From Telmatospirillum sp. (GTDB lineage: Bacteria > Pseudomonadota > Alphaproteobacteria > CACIAM-22H2): 64,000 nucleotides of DNA. Each line of letters opens with the position of its first letter. The stretch's first letter is position 1. Made by a program: the position numbers and the translations under genes. Positions 18,256-27,572 of the stretch are shown here, piece by piece. Below the pieces are notes generated by a model that ran no database searches, was not told the origin of the DNA, and was given only the letters and a program-made list of their open reading frames with translations. The DNA lies in NCBI GenBank assembly GCA_020248985.1, contig JADCGL010000015.1, positions 1 to 64,000 on the forward strand, read 5' to 3'.

Positions 18256-21128
18256 GCGGCCACCGCATCTGCGCAACGTACGCACAGGCCCGCGCGCTTG
18301 GTGCCGACTTCGGCCAGCACTTTCCAGCAGCGTTCGCATTTTTGGCCGCCGGCAAGGTCGACCACGACCGCCACGCCCGGCCGGTCGGGCAAGGCGAACG
18401 CGTCGGCAGGTGCCGCTTCGGCCGCAAAGCGATGGCCCGAGACGATGAACAACTCGTTCCATGCATCGGCGGAAAGCTCGCGTGCCACGGCCGCGTCGTC
18501 CACATGCACGACGGGGGCTGCCTGCAAAGACGAGCCGATTTTCTTCTGCGCGCGCGCGACTTCGAGGGCACCCGTGACCGTGCGGCGCAGATCGCGCAGC
18601 TTCGTCCATTTTTCGGCAAGGGCCGCGTCGATCCAGGCCGGATCGGGCTTGGCAAAAAGCTGCATATGCACCGAGCCCGCCGCCTCGCCGTGGCGCATGC
18701 GCCAGGCTTCCTCGGCCGTGAACACAAGCACGGGTGCGAGCCATGTCGCGAGCCGGTCGAACAAAATCGCCATCACCTTGCGCGCCGCACGCCGGCGCAG
18801 CGAGGCCTTCGCGTCGCAATAGAGCGCGTCCTTGCGGATGTCGAAGTAAAAGGCCGAAAGATCCACCGCACAGAAATTGTGGAGCTCGACGTAGAACGCG
18901 GTGAACCCGAAGCCGGCCACGGCCTCGGCCAACAGCGCATCGAGACTCACAATACGGTGCAGAATGTAGCGCTCGAGTTCCGGCATGTCGGCGGGCGGCA
19001 CGGCTTCGGCCGCCGCGTCGTAGCCGTCGAGTGCCCCCATCAGATAGCGCAGCGTGTTGCGCAAGCGCCGATAGGTTTCGGCCTGCTGCTTCAGGATTTC
19101 GGGACCGATGCGCAGATCTTCCGAATAGTCCGACGCCACGACCCACAGGCGCAGAATGTCGGCCCCGTACTGTTCGATGACCTGCTGCGGGGCCGTGACG
19201 TTGCCGAGCGACTTCGACATTTTGCGGCCCTGCTCGTCGAGCACAAAACCGTGCGTGAGCACGGCCTCGTAGGGCGCGCGACCGCGAGTACCGCAGGCTT
19301 CGAGCAGCGAGGAATGGAACCAACCGCGATGCTGGTCCGAACCTTCGAGATAGAGCGAGGCCGGCCATTTGAGATCCCAGCCGGTTTCGGCAGCGGGCGG
19401 CTCCAGCGTGTAGGCATGGCTCGAACCGCTGTCGAACCACACATCCACCACGTCGCGGATCTGCTCGTACGCGTCGGCATCGTAGCCGGGCCCGAGAAAA
19501 CGCGACGGCGGCGAGGCGTACCACGCATCGGCGCCTTCGGCTTCGAAAGCGTCGGCGATGCGCTTGAAGACGGCTTCGTCGCGCAGCAGTTGGCCCGATT
19601 TTTTGTCGACGAACACGGCGATGGGCACGCCCCACGCACGCTGGCGCGAGATGCACCAATCCGGACGCTGCTCGATCATCGCCTTGATGCGGTTTTTGCC
19701 CGATGCCGGGACCCAGCGCGTGGCTTCGATGGCCGCGAGCGCTTTGGCGCGCAGATCGTTCGCCGCCATCGAAATGAACCATTGCGGCGTGTTGCGGAAC
19801 AGCAAAGGCGCTTTCGAGCGCCAGGAGTGCGGATAGGAATGCAGCAGCGTACCTGTCGCCACGAGATGGCCCGTGGCGTCGAGGGCGGCGATCACGCTCT
19901 TGTTGGCGTCGCCCGATTTGCCGTGCGGCGTGAACACGCGCTTGCCCGCGAACAGCGCCACGTGGGGGTAGTAGCTGCCGTCAGCCGAAACGGTCTGCGG
20001 CACTTCGACACCATTCCTGAGGCCGAGTTCGTAGTCGTCTTCGCCGTGGCCGGGCGCGATATGCACGAAGCCCGTCCCCGCCTCGGTCGTCACGAAATCG
20101 CCCGTGAAAACGCGCACGTCGAAATCGTAGTAGCCCTCGCCGCCTTCGATCCCGCGCAGCGGATGCGCGCAGACCGTGCCGGCAAGTTCGGCCCCCGTGG
20201 CGCGGTCGTCGAGCGCGACGTCGATCTCGGCGATTTTGGCCGCTTCGACGAACTCGGTCGCCAGCGCTTTGGCCACGAGATAGCGCGCACCCACTTTCAC
20301 CTTCGCATCCGCATGCACGGATTTGACGGTGACGAGGTCGTACTCGATCTCGGCCCCGGCGGCGATGGCGCGGTTGCCGGGGATTGTCCAGGGCGTGGTC
20401 GTCCAGATCACGATCGAAGCCCCGGCATGGCGTGGGTTCTTCGGCGTCACGATCGGAAATGCGAGGTGGATCGTCGCGGATTTGTGCTCGTGGTACTCGA
20501 TCTCGGCTTCGGCCAAGGCCGTCTTCTCAACGACCGACCACATCACGGGCTTCGAGCCGCGGAACAGTCCGCCATTCATCGCGAATTTGGCGATTTCGCG
20601 CGCGATCTGCGCTTCGGCCTTGTAGGACATGGTCGAATAGGGATTGGCCCAGTCGCCCGCGATACCCAGGCGCTTGAACTCCGCCTTCTGGATCTCGATC
20701 CATTTGGCGGCGAAGTCGCGGCATTCGCGGCGGAACTCGACGATGTCGACCGCGTCTTTGTCCTTGCCCTTGGCGCGGTATTCTTCCTCGATCTTCCATT
20801 CGATGGGGAGGCCATGGCAGTCCCAGCCCGGCACGTAGTCGGCGTCTTTGCCCGACATTTGCTGCGTGCGCACGACCACGTCTTTGAGGATCTTGTTGAG
20901 CGCGTGGCCGATATGCAGATGCCCGTTGGCGTAGGGCGGGCCGTCATGCAGCACGAATTTTTCGCGGCTCTTGGACGCCTTGCGCAGCTGGCGATAGAGG
21001 TCGCCCGTCTCCCACGCGGCGAGGGTGTCGGGCTCGCGCTTGGGCAGATCGCCGCGCATCGGAAACGCCGTCTGCGGCAGGAAGACGGTGGCTTTGAAAT
21101 CAGAAGCAGGATTTTGCGGAGCAGACAT
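18252..21128 (-). CDS. ileS: Isoleucyl-tRNA synthetase
   Basis: 958 residues from the ATG at 21128 ([18 protein letters not shown]). Class I aminoacyl-tRNA synthetase that charges tRNA-Ile. HIGH motif: [16 protein letters not shown] near residue 58. CP1 editing domain: [14 protein letters not shown] and the [16 protein letters not shown] loop. KMSKS motif: [10 protein letters not shown]. The C-terminal zinc knuckle has two Cys pairs in CERCWKV and CVRCADAV. The open frame runs on to 21305, but similarity begins at the chosen Met. The small ACT-like gene is 19 bases upstream and lspA overlaps downstream. Confidence 0.96.
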   Translation of the reverse strand: MSAPQNPASDFKATVFLPQTAFPMRGDLPKREPDTLAAWETGDLYRQLRKASKSREKFVLHDGPPYANGHLHIGHALNKILKDVVVRTQQMSGKDADYVPGWDCHGLPIEWKIEEEYRAKGKDKDAVDIVEFRRECRDFAAKWIEIQKAEFKRLGIAGDWANPYSTMSYKAEAQIAREIAKFAMNGGLFRGSKPVMWSVVEKTALAEAEIEYHEHKSATIHLAFPIVTPKNPRHAGASIVIWTTTPWTIPGNRAIAAGAEIEYDLVTVKSVHADAKVKVGARYLVAKALATEFVEAAKIAEIDVALDDRATGAELAGTVCAHPLRGIEGGEGYYDFDVRVFTGDFVTTEAGTGFVHIAPGHGEDDYELGLRNGVEVPQTVSADGSYYPHVALFAGKRVFTPHGKSGDANKSVIAALDATGHLVATGTLLHSYPHSWRSKAPLLFRNTPQWFISMAANDLRAKALAAIEATRWVPASGKNRIKAMIEQRPDWCISRQRAWGVPIAVFVDKKSGQLLRDEAVFKRIADAFEAEGADAWYASPPSRFLGPGYDADAYEQIRDVVDVWFDSGSSHAYTLEPPAAETGWDLKWPASLYLEGSDQHRGWFHSSLLEACGTRGRAPYEAVLTHGFVLDEQGRKMSKSLGNVTAPQQVIEQYGADILRLWVVASDYSEDLRIGPEILKQQAETYRRLRNTLRYLMGALDGYDAAAEAVPPADMPELERYILHRIVSLDALLAEAVAGFGFTAFYVELHNFCAVDLSAFYFDIRKDALYCDAKASLRRRAARKVMAILFDRLATWLAPVLVFTAEEAWRMRHGEAAGSVHMQLFAKPDPAWIDAALAEKWTKLRDLRRTVTGALEVARAQKKIGSSLQAAPVVHVDDAAVARELSADAWNELFIVSGHRFAAEAAPADAFALPDRPGVAVVVDLAGGQKCERCWKVLAEVGTKRAGLCVRCADAVAA

Positions 21129-21147
21129 CGTCAGGTTTTCCGAAGGT

Positions 21148-21432
21148 TCAAGCCGCACGTACGGCGTTCTGAGGGACGACGAGTTCGACATGATGCATGC
21201 CGACGAAACCGCGGCACGTCCAGGCGATATGCTCGGCCGTGGCGGCATCGAGACCGATTGCCGCAACCTCGATCGCGATTCCGTCGCCATGGTCGCGGGC
21301 GGCAAACAGGCTGGCGGCGAGGCCGCGCTTGTCGAACTGCGCCAGCACGCGGGCGGCCATGCCGATCTCGCGGGTGGCGGTCATGGAAAATCGATACGCA
21401 GCTTGCGAATCTTCAGGGGCGGGATTGGACAT
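21148..21432 (-). CDS. Small ACT-like domain protein
   Basis: 94 residues (SD GGAG about 11 bases before the ATG at 21432). I do not recognise a named family. The pattern beta-helix-beta-beta-helix-beta can be read in [52 protein letters not shown] and HHVELVVPQ (each shown in part). It looks like a single ACT domain, like the small regulatory chains of amino-acid enzymes. It lies alone between the promoter and ileS, with a 19-base gap to ileS, so it is the first gene of that transcript. A role in sensing a branched-chain amino acid is a guess from fold and place only. Confidence 0.6.
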   Translation of the reverse strand: MSNPAPEDSQAAYRFSMTATREIGMAARVLAQFDKRGLAASLFAARDHGDGIAIEVAAIGLDAATAEHIAWTCRGFVGMHHVELVVPQNAVRAA

Positions 21433-21477
21433 TGGCGCAAAACTCCGGCTGGCACGGCTGAGGGCGAACGAACGCGA

Positions 21478-21500
21478 CCCGGTTCTCGTCGAGAACCGGG
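21478..21500 (-). repeat. Perfect inverted repeat in the ACT-like/ileS leader
   Basis: Two 10-base arms, CCCGGTTCTC and GAGAACCGGG, around a 3-base loop. It lies 46 bases upstream of the ACT-like gene on the same strand and downstream of the predicted promoter, so it would be in the 5' untranslated RNA. No T-run follows on the minus strand, so it is not a standard terminator. It could be a leader RNA element or a protein-binding operator. Confidence 0.6.
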
Positions 21501-21554
21501 CGGTTAATTCGCGCCGAGCGGCGCGGGGCGGCGTTTGCGCACAACATGACGCGC

Positions 21555-21582
21555 ACTATAAAGCGCCCGTTTCGGGCGTCAA
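21555..21582 (-). promoter_or_regulatory. Sigma70-type promoter for ACT-like gene / ileS operon
   Basis: Read on the minus strand: -35 TTGACG at 21582-21577, 16-base spacer, -10 TATAGT at 21560-21555. The spacer contains a hairpin, CGCCCG-AAA-CGGGCG on that strand (21578-21564), that also lies 43 bases after the pheT stop and is followed by CTTTATAG. So the hairpin may end pheT transcription while its flanks provide the next promoter. Confidence 0.6.
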
Positions 21583-21620
21583 CCGATGGCCAATAGGCAT
21601 AAAATATCCTATGTGCGATA

Positions 21621-24020
21621 TCAGCCGCGCAAGGCAGCACCCGTCGCTTTGGCAACGGCGGCGACGATCTTCGCGGCGAGCGCTTCGAGATCGGCTTCGA
21701 CCAAGGTGCGTTCGACCGGCTGGTAGCGCACGGCGATCGCGACCGACTTCTTGCCTTGCTCGATCCCCTTGCCGCGATAGACGTCGAACACGCTTGCCCC
21801 AGCGACGAGCGCTTTGTCTGCCCCGCGCACGGCGCGAAGAATGGCATCGGCCGCAACGGCCTCGTCGACCACGAACGCAAAATCGCGTTCGACCGGCTGC
21901 AGGGCCGCAAGCTTCAACGGTGCGCGTTGACGCCCGGCTTTGGCTTTGGGGGCGGGCAGCGCATCAAGGAACACTTCGCAGGCGACGACCGGGAAATCGA
22001 CGTCAAGCGCTTTGAGCGCTTGCGGATGCAGTTCGCCGAACTGGGCCAGCACGGTCTTGGGTCCGAGCTTCAGCACGCCCGAACGGCCGGGGTGGTACCA
22101 GCCGGGTGCTTCGCGCGCGACCGCGACATTCTCGACCGACAGGCCGAGCTGGGCCAACAACGCCAGCGCATCGGCCTTCGCGTCGAGCGCATCGACGGCG
22201 CGCGCGCTCTGGCCCCAATGGCGACCCAGCATCTGGCCGCTGCGCAAAGCCGTTGCAACCATGCGCTGTTCTGTCTCGCCGGGGCCCAAAAAGATCGGAC
22301 CGACTTCGAACAAGGCCGCATCGGGCCAACCGCGATCGGCGTTGCGCTTGGCCGCATTGGCAAGATTGGGCACGATCGACGGGCGCATATAGTCGAGATC
22401 GGCGCTGATCGGATTGGCGAGCGCCAACGCGGGATTGGTGCCGCCGAACAAGGCCGCTTGGGTTGCGTGCATGAACGAGAACGTCACCGCCTCGGTGAGG
22501 CCCAAGCCCGCCAGCACGCGCTTGGCATCGCGCACGCGGCGCTGACCGGGCGTGAGAGCCAAAGGCGGCATGGCGCCGTCGCGCGGCAATTTGTTGGCCG
22601 GGATCGCATCGTAGCCTTCGATGCGCAGCACTTCTTCGACGAGATCGGCCTCGCCATGCACGTCCGCACGCCAGCCCGGCGGGGCGACGTCGAGATCGGC
22701 CCCCGTCTGACGCACATCGAAGCCAAGGCGCTTGAGGATCTCCGCTTGGCGGGCTTGCGGCACGTCGAGCCCGCCGAGGCTTAGGACGCGCCCGCTGCGC
22801 AGCGTGTAGCGCCGCTGCCAGCTCGGGACCGAACCTGCAACCACCGGTTCGGAAGCTTCGCCGCCGCAAAGGTCGAGCACCATGCGCGTGGCGGCTTCCA
22901 TGCCGTCCATCACATAGGCGGGATCGAGGCCGCGCTCGAAACGGTAGCGCGCATCGGACTGGATCTGGTGATGGCGCCCGGTCATGGCGACACGGATCGG
23001 ATCGAACAACGCGATCTCAAGGAACATCTCGGTCGTGTTGGCATCGCAGCCCGTACTCGAGCCGCCCATGAGGCCGCCGAGCGAAACGGGACCTTGTTCG
23101 TCGCAGATCAGCGTTTCGCCGCCCGCCATCGTGTAGCTCTTGCCGTTGAGGGCCGCGATCGTCTCGCCCCCCTTGGCCGCCATGAGCGTGAGCCCGCCTT
23201 TGAGTTTGCCGGCATCGAACACGTGCAAGGGGCGGTTCACGTCGAGCGTGAAGAAGTTCGTGATGTCGACGAGTGTGGAGATCGGGCGCAGGCCCACGGC
23301 CAGCAGCCGGTCCGCGAGCCATTTGGGCGACGGGCCGTTTTTGAGGCCGCGGAAATGGCGGCCGACGAAGAATGGGCAATGGCCCGGCTCGTCGAGCGCA
23401 AGCGTCACGCCGACCGGGCTTTTGTAAGTGCCCGCGACCGGCGTGATCGGCATCGGCTTCAGCGTGCCGAGACCGGCGGCGGCGAGATCGCGCGCAATGC
23501 CGCGCACGCCGAGACTGTCGGCATGGTTCGGCGTGATCGCGATCTCGATGACCGGATCGTCGAAGCCGAGCAGGCTTGCGAAGGGCACGCCCACTTGGGC
23601 ATCCGCCGGCATTTCGATGATGCCGTCATGGTCCTCGCCCAAGCCCATTTCGCGCATCGACACGAGCATGCCGTTGGATGCCTGGCCGCGAATCTGGCCC
23701 GCTTTGAGCAGCAGGCCCGTGCCCGGCACGGTCGAACCTGCGGGGGCGAACACGCCCTTCATGCCGGTGCGCGCGTTGGGCGCCCCGCACACGACCTGCA
23801 CGATGCCGGCCCCCGTATCGACCTGGCAGACGCGCAAACGGTCGGCGTCGGGATGCGGTTTGGCTTCGACGACATAGGCCACTTTGAACGGCACCAGTGT
23901 GGCCCCGCGATCGGCGATCCCTTCGAGCTCGAGGCCGATGGCGGTGAGCTTGTCCGCGATTTCCTTGAGCGAGGCCGTGGTGTCGAGATGGGTTTTGAGC
24001 CAGGAGAGCGTGAATTTCAT
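21621..24020 (-). CDS. pheT: Phenylalanyl-tRNA synthetase beta subunit
   Basis: 799 residues from the ATG at 24020, which overlaps the pheS stop (ATGA). PheT joins PheS in an alpha2-beta2 enzyme that charges tRNA-Phe; the beta chain carries the editing site. It starts [13 protein letters not shown], followed by the tRNA-binding domain ([19 protein letters not shown] region, [12 protein letters not shown]). Next are the B3/B4 editing part ([25 protein letters not shown], read as [15 protein letters not shown]), the B5 domain, the catalytic-like core ([15 protein letters not shown]) and a C-terminal anticodon-binding domain ([12 protein letters not shown] to the end). Full length for the family. 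Confidence 0.97.
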   Translation of the reverse strand: MKFTLSWLKTHLDTTASLKEIADKLTAIGLELEGIADRGATLVPFKVAYVVEAKPHPDADRLRVCQVDTGAGIVQVVCGAPNARTGMKGVFAPAGSTVPGTGLLLKAGQIRGQASNGMLVSMREMGLGEDHDGIIEMPADAQVGVPFASLLGFDDPVIEIAITPNHADSLGVRGIARDLAAAGLGTLKPMPITPVAGTYKSPVGVTLALDEPGHCPFFVGRHFRGLKNGPSPKWLADRLLAVGLRPISTLVDITNFFTLDVNRPLHVFDAGKLKGGLTLMAAKGGETIAALNGKSYTMAGGETLICDEQGPVSLGGLMGGSSTGCDANTTEMFLEIALFDPIRVAMTGRHHQIQSDARYRFERGLDPAYVMDGMEAATRMVLDLCGGEASEPVVAGSVPSWQRRYTLRSGRVLSLGGLDVPQARQAEILKRLGFDVRQTGADLDVAPPGWRADVHGEADLVEEVLRIEGYDAIPANKLPRDGAMPPLALTPGQRRVRDAKRVLAGLGLTEAVTFSFMHATQAALFGGTNPALALANPISADLDYMRPSIVPNLANAAKRNADRGWPDAALFEVGPIFLGPGETEQRMVATALRSGQMLGRHWGQSARAVDALDAKADALALLAQLGLSVENVAVAREAPGWYHPGRSGVLKLGPKTVLAQFGELHPQALKALDVDFPVVACEVFLDALPAPKAKAGRQRAPLKLAALQPVERDFAFVVDEAVAADAILRAVRGADKALVAGASVFDVYRGKGIEQGKKSVAIAVRYQPVERTLVEADLEALAAKIVAAVAKATGAALRG

Positions 24021-25096
24021 CGCGCAAGTCCGCCGGAAAGGGTGGGAACGTCGACGGCGAGGAAGCCGTAATGTTTGAGCCAGCGCAGATCGGCTTCGTA
24101 GAAGGTGCGCAAATCGGGAATGCCGTATTTGAGCATCGCCACGCGCTCGATCCCCATGCCGAAGGCAAAGCCCTGGTACTCGGCCGGATCGATGCCGCAC
24201 ATGGCGAGCACCTTCGGGTTGACCATGCCGCAGCCCAGGATCTCGAGCCAATCGTCGCCAACGCCGAGCTTCAATTCGCCGTTGCCGCGCGTGCAGGCGA
24301 TGTCCATTTCGGCCGAGGGTTCGGTGAACGGGAAATAGCTCGGCCGGAAACGATAGCGCAGATCGGGGATCTCGAAAAACGCGCGCACGAATTCCACGAG
24401 GCAGCCTTTGAGATGGCTCATGTTCGAAGTCTTGTCGATCACAAGACCTTCGATCTGGTGGAAATTGGGCGAGTGCGTCGCATCCGAATCCGACCGATAG
24501 GTGCGGCCCGGGGCAATGATGCGGATCGGCGGCTTCTGGCCCAGCATCGTGCGCACCTGCACGGGGCTCGTATGCGTGCGCAAGACGTTGCCGTATTGGG
24601 CACCATCTTTGCCGACCAAATAAAACGTGTCGTGGCTCTGGCGCGCGGGATGCTCCGGCGGAATGTTGAGGCGCGTGAAATTGTAGTCGTCGCTCTCGAT
24701 GTCCGGGCCTTCGGCCACGGCAAAACCCATCTCGCCGAAAATCGAAACGAGCTCGTCGATCGTCTGGCTGATCGGATGGATGCGGCCCTCCGGCACCGGG
24801 CGTGCCGGCAAGGTCACGTCGATCGTCTCGGCCGCAAGGCGGGCGGCAAGGGCCGCGTCGCCGAGCGCCTGGCGGCGCTGGCCAAGCTTCGTTTCGACCG
24901 CGTCTTTGAGCAGGTTGTAGGCGGCCCCTTGCGCCTTGCGCAGATCGGGGGCGAGCGTGCCGAGCGTTTTCATGAGCTCGGTGATGCGGCCCTTCTTGCC
25001 CAGAATGTCGATGCGCAAGGCTTCGAGCGCTTCGAGGTCGGATGCTGCTTCGATGCGGGCGGCGAATTCGCTTTCGAGGGCGGTGGTGTCCGTCAT
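24017..25096 (-). CDS. pheS: Phenylalanyl-tRNA synthetase alpha subunit
   Basis: 359 residues from the ATG at 25096, with AGGA about 7 bases before. Catalytic chain of PheRS (class II). The N-terminal coiled coil (residues 1-90) leads to [19 protein letters not shown], motif 1 region; [12 protein letters not shown] and the motif 2 loop [21 protein letters not shown] (read as [12 protein letters not shown]) and motif 3 [18 protein letters not shown]. The frame continues upstream to 25213 but would cross the terminator hairpin. Only 22 bases separate the T-run of that hairpin from the start, so there is no room for a separate promoter there. Confidence 0.97.
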   Translation of the reverse strand: MTDTTALESEFAARIEAASDLEALEALRIDILGKKGRITELMKTLGTLAPDLRKAQGAAYNLLKDAVETKLGQRRQALGDAALAARLAAETIDVTLPARPVPEGRIHPISQTIDELVSIFGEMGFAVAEGPDIESDDYNFTRLNIPPEHPARQSHDTFYLVGKDGAQYGNVLRTHTSPVQVRTMLGQKPPIRIIAPGRTYRSDSDATHSPNFHQIEGLVIDKTSNMSHLKGCLVEFVRAFFEIPDLRYRFRPSYFPFTEPSAEMDIACTRGNGELKLGVGDDWLEILGCGMVNPKVLAMCGIDPAEYQGFAFGMGIERVAMLKYGIPDLRTFYEADLRWLKHYGFLAVDVPTLSGGLAR

Positions 25097-25118
25097 GGCG
25101 CGTCCTGATGTGCAAACG

Positions 25119-25154
25119 AAAAAAGGGGGCCTGGCCCGGTTCGGCCAGACCCCC
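25119..25154 (-). terminator. Intrinsic terminator or attenuator between rplT and pheS
   Basis: On the minus strand the RNA forms a stem of 5 G-C pairs, one C-A mismatch and 6 more pairs (25154-25143 with 25136-25125), a six-base loop, and then six T residues (25124-25119). It follows the rplT stop by 21 bases and ends 22 bases before pheS. This is a full rho-independent terminator placed where only attenuation or read-through could allow pheST expression from the upstream transcript. Confidence 0.85.
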
Positions 25155-25175
25155 TCTTCGGGTCGAAACGATCGC

Positions 25176-25529
25176 TTAGAGGGCGGCCTTGGCCTTTTGA
25201 ACCAAGGCGCCAAAACCGGCCGGATCGGTCATGGCGATGTTCGCCAGAACCTTGCGGTCGATTTCGACTGCGGCCTTCTTGAGGCCGGCGATCAGCGTCG
25301 AATAGGTGAGGCCGTGCTCGCGGGCACCGGCGTTGATGCGCTGGATCCACAGGCCGCGGAATTCGCGCTTCTTGTTGCGGCGGTCGCGATACGCGTATTG
25401 CAGCCCCTTCTCGAGACGCTCGAGCGCGGCGCGGAAGGTGTTGCCGTTGCGGCCGACGAAACCGGCCGCCTGGTCGATGACTTTCTTGTGGCGAGCACGC
25501 GCGGTGACGCCGCGTTTTACACGAGCCAT
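25176..25529 (-). CDS. rplT: 50S ribosomal protein L20
   Basis: 117 residues, the normal size. Starts [19 protein letters not shown]; contains [18 protein letters not shown]-type signature (read as [15 protein letters not shown]), which binds 23S rRNA. L20 is needed for early 50S assembly and in several bacteria represses its own operon. It lies 29 bases after rpmI. Confidence 0.97.
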   Translation of the reverse strand: MARVKRGVTARARHKKVIDQAAGFVGRNGNTFRAALERLEKGLQYAYRDRRNKKREFRGLWIQRINAGAREHGLTYSTLIAGLKKAAVEIDRKVLANIAMTDPAGFGALVQKAKAAL

Positions 25530-25558
25530 GGTTCGCTCCTTCTTTCTCTAGCGCCGGA

Positions 25559-25759
25559 TCAAGCGTAGGGCAGGAAGAAGCGCTTCACGCGCACTTCTTC
25601 GCCATGCGTCAGCACGAACGTGCCGCGCGAGGTCCGCTTCATCTTCTGGGGGCGTTTGCGCAGATTGTGGCGCTTGGCGCCCACGGCGGCGAGAACCTTG
25701 CCGCTGGCCGTGACTTTGAACCGCTTCTTGGCGGCCGACTTGGTCTTCATCTTGGGCAT
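25559..25759 (-). CDS. rpmI: 50S ribosomal protein L35
   Basis: 66 residues from the ATG at 25759, with GGAG just upstream on the minus strand (AAGGAGATCAAA). The L35 signature is clear: MPKMKTKSAAKKRFKVTASGK (read as PKMKTKSAAKKRFK) and KRPQKMKRTSRG near residue 36. Very basic. The upstream open frame to 25924 is not part of the gene. It is followed by rplT. Confidence 0.97.
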   Translation of the reverse strand: MPKMKTKSAAKKRFKVTASGKVLAAVGAKRHNLRKRPQKMKRTSRGTFVLTHGEEVRVKRFFLPYA

Positions 25760-25865
25760 TTTGATCTCCTTCCATATTCCAGCGGTTGGGCATGCCCTGT
25801 TGGAGTGCATCGACGGCAAGCCGTCTTCTCTCCGCGCCGTGGCCGCTGCGGATTTAAGGACGCGC

Positions 25866-25901
25866 GTTATACAAGGGGCCGCCCGGCTTGGCAAGCCGGG
25901 C
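25866..25901 (-). promoter_or_regulatory. Promoter for rpmI-rplT overlapping a hairpin
   Basis: Minus strand: -35 TTGCCA at 25894-25889, 17-base spacer, -10 TATAAC at 25871-25866. The -35 box is inside a perfect inverted repeat (GCCCGGCTTG at 25881-25890, CAAGCCGGGC at 25892-25901) that lies 33 bases after the infC stop. The predicted transcript would have a leader of about 100 bases before rpmI, with small hairpins (GACGG-CTTG-CCGTC and GGGCATGCCC). Confidence 0.6.
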
Positions 25902-25933
25902 AAAGCCGAGGAAGGAAAGCCCAAAAACCGTCG

Positions 25934-26470
25934 TTATTTCGGGGCGACGACCATCGTCATCTGGCGACCTTCCATGCGCGGATGCGATTCGACCTTGGCC
26001 AAAAGATTGAGGTCTTCGCGCAGGCGTTCGAGCAGCTGGTGGCCAAGTTCCTGGTGCACCATTTCGCGTCCGCGGAAGCGCAGCGTGACCTTGACCTTGT
26101 CGCCTTCGTCGAGGAAGCGGACCATGGCGCGCTTCTTGACGTCGTAATCGTGGTCGTCGATGCCGGGGCGCATCTTGATCTCTTTGATCTCGATGACCTT
26201 CTGCTTCTTGCGCGCTTCGTTCGCTTTTTTCTGCTGCTCGTATTTGAATTTGCCGAAATCGAGCAGTTTGGCGACGGGCGGCTCGGCGTTTGGGCTGACC
26301 TCGACAACGTCGAGGCCGGCATCCCAGCCCAATTGCAGCGCGTCGAACACGTTGACCACACCGAGCATTTCGCCTTCCGCACCGATCAGGCGCAGGTCCG
26401 GCGATTCGATCTGGTCGTTGATCCGCGGGCCGTCTTTGGCCGGCGGGGCATCCTGGGAAGGTCGGGCGAT
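25934..26470 (-). CDS. infC: Translation initiation factor IF-3
   Basis: 178 residues. The N-terminal domain begins [20 protein letters not shown] and continues [13 protein letters not shown], then [26 protein letters not shown] (read as [17 protein letters not shown]) and the C-terminal domain [15 protein letters not shown] and [12 protein letters not shown]. The only ATG in frame (26368) would delete the first 34 residues including RINDQI. The frame has a TAA six codons upstream and no ATG, GTG or TTG between; the codon that fits is ATC at 26470, behind GAAGAG. Non-AUG starts (AUU) are known for infC and allow IF3 to repress itself. IF3 checks initiator tRNA and splits ribosomes. Confidence 0.93.
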   Translation of the reverse strand: MARPSQDAPPAKDGPRINDQIESPDLRLIGAEGEMLGVVNVFDALQLGWDAGLDVVEVSPNAEPPVAKLLDFGKFKYEQQKKANEARKKQKVIEIKEIKMRPGIDDHDYDVKKRAMVRFLDEGDKVKVTLRFRGREMVHQELGHQLLERLREDLNLLAKVESHPRMEGRQMTMVVAPK

Positions 26471-26552
26471 GGGCGTTCTCTTCTGTTACGGAGCCCCGGA
26501 AGCGCGCCTCGCAAAAGCGGCCCGGTCGGTCCGGTGGGGCAATGAGAGGCCG

Positions 26553-26580
26553 AATTTACGGATCGTGGCCCTTAAGTCAA
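26553..26580 (-). promoter_or_regulatory. Candidate promoter for infC
   Basis: Minus strand: TTGACT at 26580-26575, 16-base spacer, TAAATT at 26558-26553. The -35 box overlaps the stop codon of the upstream glycosyltransferase gene. The leader to the AUC start would be about 75 bases. Confidence 0.5.
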
Positions 26581-27572
26581 GGTCCGCCCGCACGCGCGCC
26601 CGACCGCGCCGGGCTGGCCTGCTTCGCGGATTCGCGCACGAACAGCAGCCGCATCACCTCGTCGATGCCGAGTCCGACGAGGCTGGTGCGCCTCAAAATC
26701 GCGACTTCAGCACCGCGCGGGGCACACAAAGCCGGATCCGACTCGGCGCTGAACAGCACGATCGAAGGGCAATTCGCAGCGGCAATCAGATGCATGGGCC
26801 CCGTGTCGTTGCCGATCGCAGCGGACGCTTCGCGCGCCAGCGCGACGATTTCGGCAAAGTCGGTTTGGCCGGTCAGGTCGCGCGTACGCGGGGCCGCGGC
26901 CCGGATTGTGGCGCCCAAGGATTTTTCGGCCGCGCCACCGATCACGACCGGCACCGCTCCGTGCGCCAGCAATTCGGTCGCAAGGGCCGCGTATTTGGCG
27001 ATCGGCCAGCGCTTGAGCGGCCGACCGGCCGAGCCGCCCGGAACCAGAATCACATAGGGATCGGGCAATTTGAAACGTTCGAGATCGGCGGTTGCCCAAT
27101 CGAGATTGGGGGCCGGCACTTGGGCAATGCCGGCCACGGCCAATTGATCGCGCTGGCGATCGATCGTGTGCATCGCGTCGCGCTTGGGGTTGGCATGCGG
27201 CAGCGAGCAGCCGGGCGCAATGCCCGACCAGTCCGGCCGCGGGCCGGGCCCCATCAGACGGAAATAGAAGTTCGAACGCGCCGAGGTCTGCAGATCGTAG
27301 ATGCGCGCGAAATCCGCCCGCCGCAGTTTTGCGCGCAGCGACAGCAAGCCGAGGGGATTGAGTTTGTGCGGCCGCGGATCGATCCAGACCTCGTCGACAT
27401 AGGGGCTTTGGCGCAGAAACGGCGCGAACGGCGCACTTGTCATGACCACGATATGCGCATCGGCGTGGAATTTGCGGATGGCCGCAAGCGGCCCCAGCGC
27501 CTGCACCACGTCGCCGAGCGCGCCCAGTTTGATCGCCAGAATCTTGGGCTTCGGTGCTTGCGCGTCGGTCAC
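26577..27572 (-). CDS. Glycosyltransferase family 9 (heptosyltransferase-like)
   Basis: 331 residues from the GTG at 27572, which overlaps the preceding stop (GTGA). GT9 enzymes transfer heptose from ADP-heptose to the LPS core at the cytosolic face. Family features: KPKILAIKLGALGDVVQALGPL at the N-terminus (read as ILAIKLGALGDVVQA), the VILVPGGSAGRPLKRWP stretch, and AIGNDTGPMHLIAAANCPSIVLF (read as IGNDTGPMHLIAA), which contributes to donor binding. The acceptor cannot be told. It forms a pair with the GT4 gene upstream, likely for LPS or another surface glycan. Confidence 0.88.
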   Translation of the reverse strand: MTDAQAPKPKILAIKLGALGDVVQALGPLAAIRKFHADAHIVVMTSAPFAPFLRQSPYVDEVWIDPRPHKLNPLGLLSLRAKLRRADFARIYDLQTSARSNFYFRLMGPGPRPDWSGIAPGCSLPHANPKRDAMHTIDRQRDQLAVAGIAQVPAPNLDWATADLERFKLPDPYVILVPGGSAGRPLKRWPIAKYAALATELLAHGAVPVVIGGAAEKSLGATIRAAAPRTRDLTGQTDFAEIVALAREASAAIGNDTGPMHLIAAANCPSIVLFSAESDPALCAPRGAEVAILRRTSLVGLGIDEVMRLLFVRESAKQASPARSGARAGGP

